Source: DAISVY01 sp036826635 (GTDB lineage: Bacteria; Zixibacteria; MSB-5A5; GN15; FEB-12). From it: DNA of 52,397 bases. A model generated the notes under the pieces. It was given only the letters and a program-made list of their open reading frames with translations. It had not been told where the DNA came from and did not search any database. The DNA lies in the NCBI GenBank assembly GCA_036826635.1, contig DAISVY010000013.1, forward strand, positions 1 to 52,397. The letters run 5' to 3'. Every line of letters starts with the position of its first letter. Positions within the stretch are counted from its first letter, which is position 1. Both the position numbers and the translations under genes were made by a program. This document shows, in pieces, positions 49,894-52,397 of the stretch.

Positions 49894-50408
49894 TGTTGCG
49901 AAGAATCTCTGCGTTTACGGTTTTGCTTGTCCTGACGGTTGGCTGTTCGCCTTATCCGCGCTACCGTCAGGATCCCGTGATCACACCGGAGGCGTCGCAA
50001 CAGACATCCGAGCACCTGTCGACAACTCAGTACATCCGCTTCGGATTGATCCTGCAAAGCTATCTGGGCAAACCCTACAGTGGCACTTCGCGCTGGGAGA
50101 GGGGGGTCGACTGTTCTGCATTCGTTCAGGAGGTCTTCCGCAAATTCAATAGCACCGTTTTGCCCCGAACGGTTGAGGATCAATACAAGTTGGGTCGTGA
50201 TGTTCCGCGCAACCGCGTGAAGTTTGGCGATCTGGTCTTTTTCCGTACCGAACGATACCGGGTTTCTCATGTGGGCGTCTGCCTTGGTTACAACGAGTTC
50301 ATTCACGCCTCGTCGTCGCGCGGGGTGATTATCAGCAACTTGAGCGAGGAATACTGGGCCCGTCGTTTTGTCGGTGTCCGCCGCGTTCTTGACCAAACCA
50401 CACCGTAG
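49893..50408 (+). CDS. NlpC/P60 (C40) cell-wall peptidase, lipoprotein
   Basis: A 171-aa lipoprotein (lipobox LTVGC). The catalytic Cys is about 74 in GVDCSAFVQEVF, the His about 126 in SHVGVCLG and the third polar residue is His about 138 in NEFIHASS. This is a complete C40 triad, and it should hydrolyse peptidoglycan stem peptides in the envelope. The start overlaps the end of the UbiA gene by one base. It lies between lipid genes and uvrC; the next gene follows after 31 bases. Confidence 0.93.
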   Translation: MLRRISAFTVLLVLTVGCSPYPRYRQDPVITPEASQQTSEHLSTTQYIRFGLILQSYLGKPYSGTSRWERGVDCSAFVQEVFRKFNSTVLPRTVEDQYKLGRDVPRNRVKFGDLVFFRTERYRVSHVGVCLGYNEFIHASSSRGVIISNLSEEYWARRFVGVRRVLDQTTP

Positions 50409-50439
50409 CTCCGGCGGTGCTCGGTCGGGTAGTTTTGCC

Positions 50440-52272
50440 ATGAATGCTCTCAACGACAATCTCAAGCTGAAACTGCAGAACCTTCCCTCGACTCCCGGCG
50501 TGTACATGTTCAAAAACGCTCAGGGGAAGATTATCTATATCGGTAAAGCCAAAAACCTGAGAAATCGAGTTCGCACCTATTTCCGGCGTTCGGCAATTGT
50601 TTCGGAGCGTACCGAGCGCATGGTGTCCAAAGTCACCGATGTCGAGTTGATGGTTACGGAAAACGAGATCGAGTCGTTGATTCTTGAGGCCAATCTCGTC
50701 CACGAGCACAAGCCCCGCTATAACGTCATGCTCAAGGACGACAAACATTTTCCGTATATCAAGATTACCCACGAACCATTCCCGCGTGCCATGATCGTGC
50801 GTCGGCTGGCCGATGACGGGGCTGTTTATTTTGGTCCTTATACCAGCGCCAAAGCGATGCGCCGGACGCTCTCTTTTCTTACCCGTTTGTTTCGCATTCG
50901 CACGTGCAATCTGGTTATCCCGCCGCCGGAAGGAAAGAAGTACAAGGTTTGTCTCGACTATCACATCAATCGCTGTGGCGGGCCGTGCGAAGGGTTACAG
51001 TCCGAAGAGGAATACCGCGAACAGGTCGATGCCATGGTCATGGTGCTCTCGGGGCGTTCGCTTTCGTTGATCGACAAGCTCAGGGCGAAAATGCAGGCGG
51101 CGTCGGAGGCGGAGGAATTTGAGGAGGCGGCCGCTTGTCGTGACCGGATCGAAGCCTTGCAATCGGTGATGGTTAAACAGAGTGTCGACACCGGCGATCT
51201 GTCCGACCGCGATATCACGGCCGTTGCCCGCGAGGGAGCCGACGCGCTGGCCGTGGTGATGCAAATCCGCGAGGGTGTGTTGATCGGAAGGCAGGATTTT
51301 CGCCTGACCGCCGATATTGCGAATGACGATGAAACCGTGCTGCAAATGTTTTTGATTCAGTATTACAATCATCAGCCGAACCTTCCGGTGGAAATTTTCG
51401 TCCCGTGCGCGTTGCCGGAAAAGAAGCTGCTCGAGGACTGGTTGCGTCAGTTGAAGGGCAGCCGGGTCAGACTGATGACGCCGAAAGCGGGGGAGAAGGT
51501 ACGCCTGTTGGAACTGGCCGCTCGCAACGCCCGGTTGCTGCTCGATGAAATGCTGATCCAGCGCCGTACGGTTTCCGAACGCACCAGCAAAATGGTTTCG
51601 GCGCTCAAGGATGCTCTGGCTCTGAGTCGTTCGCCGCGCCGCATGGTTTGTTTTGATATCTCCAATACCGGGGCGACCGACGCCGTCGGGTCATGTGTCT
51701 TTTTCGACAATGGCAAACCAAAGAAAAGCGAGTACCGGCATTTCAAGATAAAGGGCGTGGTGGGACAGGATGATTTCCGTATGATGCGGGAAGTGGTCGG
51801 CCGTTATTTTTATCGGATTCGAGAAGAGGAAAACCCGGTGCCCGATCTGGTGGTTGTCGACGGCGGCAAGGGGCAGTTGTCATCGGCGCTGGCCGAGTTG
51901 GAATCGCTCGGTTTCAACGATCAACCGGTTATAGGGCTGGCCAAACGGCTGGAGGAAGTTTTCGTGCCCGGGCAATCCGACGCGGTTACTATCGCTCGAA
52001 GTTCTCCCGCACTTTTGTTGCTCAAGCGCATTCGTGACGAAGCGCACCGGTTTGCTGTTGAATACAATCGCAAGGTTCGTTCCAAACGTACGATCAAGTC
52101 TGCGCTGGATGATATCCCCGGTATTGGTCCGGCCAAACGCACCGCGCTGCTGAAGAAGTTCGGTTCGGTGGCGGGTATTAGAAAGGCGTCGGTGCGAGAA
52201 ATCGCTCAGATAAAGGGCATCACCGAAGCGCTGGCCGAGAAGATTCTCAAATCCCTGCATGGTCAGGCGTGA
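50440..52272 (+). CDS. uvrC: Excinuclease ABC subunit UvrC
   Basis: A 610-aa nucleotide-excision repair nuclease. The N-terminal GIY-YIG domain reads PGVYMFKN, IIYIGKAKNLRNRV (Tyr and Arg of the 3' cut), a UVR/UvrB-binding motif follows in the middle (MQAASEAEEFEEAAACRDRI), then the RNase-H-like 5'-nuclease (RMVCFDISNTGATDAVGSCV, VVVDGGKGQLSSALAELES) and two C-terminal helix-hairpin-helix motifs (LDDIPGIGPAKRTALLKKFG, IAQIKGITEALAEKILKSLH). ATG 50440 is chosen by homology with other UvrC starts; an in-frame frame opens at 50368 inside the previous gene. Normal length, intact. Confidence 0.96.
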   Translation: MNALNDNLKLKLQNLPSTPGVYMFKNAQGKIIYIGKAKNLRNRVRTYFRRSAIVSERTERMVSKVTDVELMVTENEIESLILEANLVHEHKPRYNVMLKDDKHFPYIKITHEPFPRAMIVRRLADDGAVYFGPYTSAKAMRRTLSFLTRLFRIRTCNLVIPPPEGKKYKVCLDYHINRCGGPCEGLQSEEEYREQVDAMVMVLSGRSLSLIDKLRAKMQAASEAEEFEEAAACRDRIEALQSVMVKQSVDTGDLSDRDITAVAREGADALAVVMQIREGVLIGRQDFRLTADIANDDETVLQMFLIQYYNHQPNLPVEIFVPCALPEKKLLEDWLRQLKGSRVRLMTPKAGEKVRLLELAARNARLLLDEMLIQRRTVSERTSKMVSALKDALALSRSPRRMVCFDISNTGATDAVGSCVFFDNGKPKKSEYRHFKIKGVVGQDDFRMMREVVGRYFYRIREEENPVPDLVVVDGGKGQLSSALAELESLGFNDQPVIGLAKRLEEVFVPGQSDAVTIARSSPALLLLKRIRDEAHRFAVEYNRKVRSKRTIKSALDDIPGIGPAKRTALLKKFGSVAGIRKASVREIAQIKGITEALAEKILKSLHGQA

Positions 52273-52388
52273 TCCCCCCGGCCAGGAACCCTCGAAGTCT
52301 TCTACGAAGATTACTTCATACCCGTTCGGGGCAGCGGACCGTGGTTTTCGTATACTGTCTCCGAAGATAGAATCCAGGTCGGGAGGAT

Positions 52389-52397
52389 ATGGCCGGC
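52389..52397 (+). CDS. First codons of a downstream gene (partial)
   Basis: ATG at 52389 is preceded by GGGAGG at a good distance and reads Met-Ala-Gly before the window ends. The function cannot be told. A -10-like TATACT lies about 40 bases upstream (52351-52356), so it may start a new transcript after uvrC. Confidence 0.45.

Noticed and set aside
1..52397. CRISPR arrays, insertion sequences, prophage genes or rRNA genes
   Set aside because: No regularly spaced repeats, no transposase, integrase, phage structural proteins or rRNA sequence were seen on either strand.

Overview
The window looks like a chromosomal segment of a Gram-negative bacterium of the FCB group, most likely candidate phylum Zixibacteria or a close relative. 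This is an inference, not a measured placement. It rests on many secreted proteins with Sec or lipoprotein signals, a PilMNOPQ locus that implies an outer membrane, and repeated dockerin-like modules built on the core DMGDLTVLIDHLFISL, a style I associate with Zixibacteria and neighbouring lineages. No phage, transposase, integrase, CRISPR or rRNA gene is visible. Layout: (1) 1-6.4 kb holds the last codons of a dockerin-module gene with its terminator, a PflX-like radical SAM protein, a UPF0316 membrane protein, a CPBP protease, and a minus-strand run of an SMP-30-like propeller, a class C serine hydrolase, an exported protein, a truncated NUDIX gene and a VOC-nitroreductase fusion. (2) 6.4-11.4 kb is the accessory part: orphan small proteins, a possible PD-(D/E)XK nuclease, a membrane protein, an AT-richer hypothetical gene, tRNA-Arg, a palindrome-rich spacer, and a RelE/HigB-XRE toxin-antitoxin pair followed by a small GIY-YIG-like protein. 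(3) 11.6-23.7 kb has a very long M16 peptidase, tRNA-Pro, rlmN with two secreted proteins, a C-terminal processing protease (minus), then a translationally linked run of a 34-codon leader ORF, a catalytically dead signal-peptidase-like membrane protein, a HAD phosphatase, an O6-alkylguanine transferase and an M29 aminopeptidase. (4) 23.8-29.1 kb is a minus-strand set of secreted proteins, three of them with the same dockerin-like double repeat, including a subtilase. (5) 29.5-38 kb carries a type IV pseudopilin and pilM-N-O-P-Q, with the AMIN domain fused to PilP rather than PilQ, then a large Ig-like lipoprotein. (6) 38-42.3 kb has an acyl-CoA synthetase, a YjbQ protein, mtnA, an SprT-like metallopeptidase and a small opposing gene. 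(7) 42.6-52.4 kb is core information and envelope biology: rplM-rpsI, rpsB-tsf-pyrH-frr, a secreted unknown, uppS-cdsA-UbiA-NlpC/P60-uvrC, and the first codons of another gene. How the parts work together: the right third couples translation (L13, S9, S2, EF-Ts, RRF), UMP supply and polyprenyl/CDP-lipid synthesis. The middle encodes pilus assembly and an exported set of proteases and modular proteins. The left accessory part holds the genes with least assignable function. The observations I rate most worth following are the pseudo-signal-peptidase with its coupled upstream ORF, the toxin-antitoxin-GIY-YIG triad beside the palindrome cluster, the shared dockerin-like modules, and the secreted protein with winged-helix-like segments.
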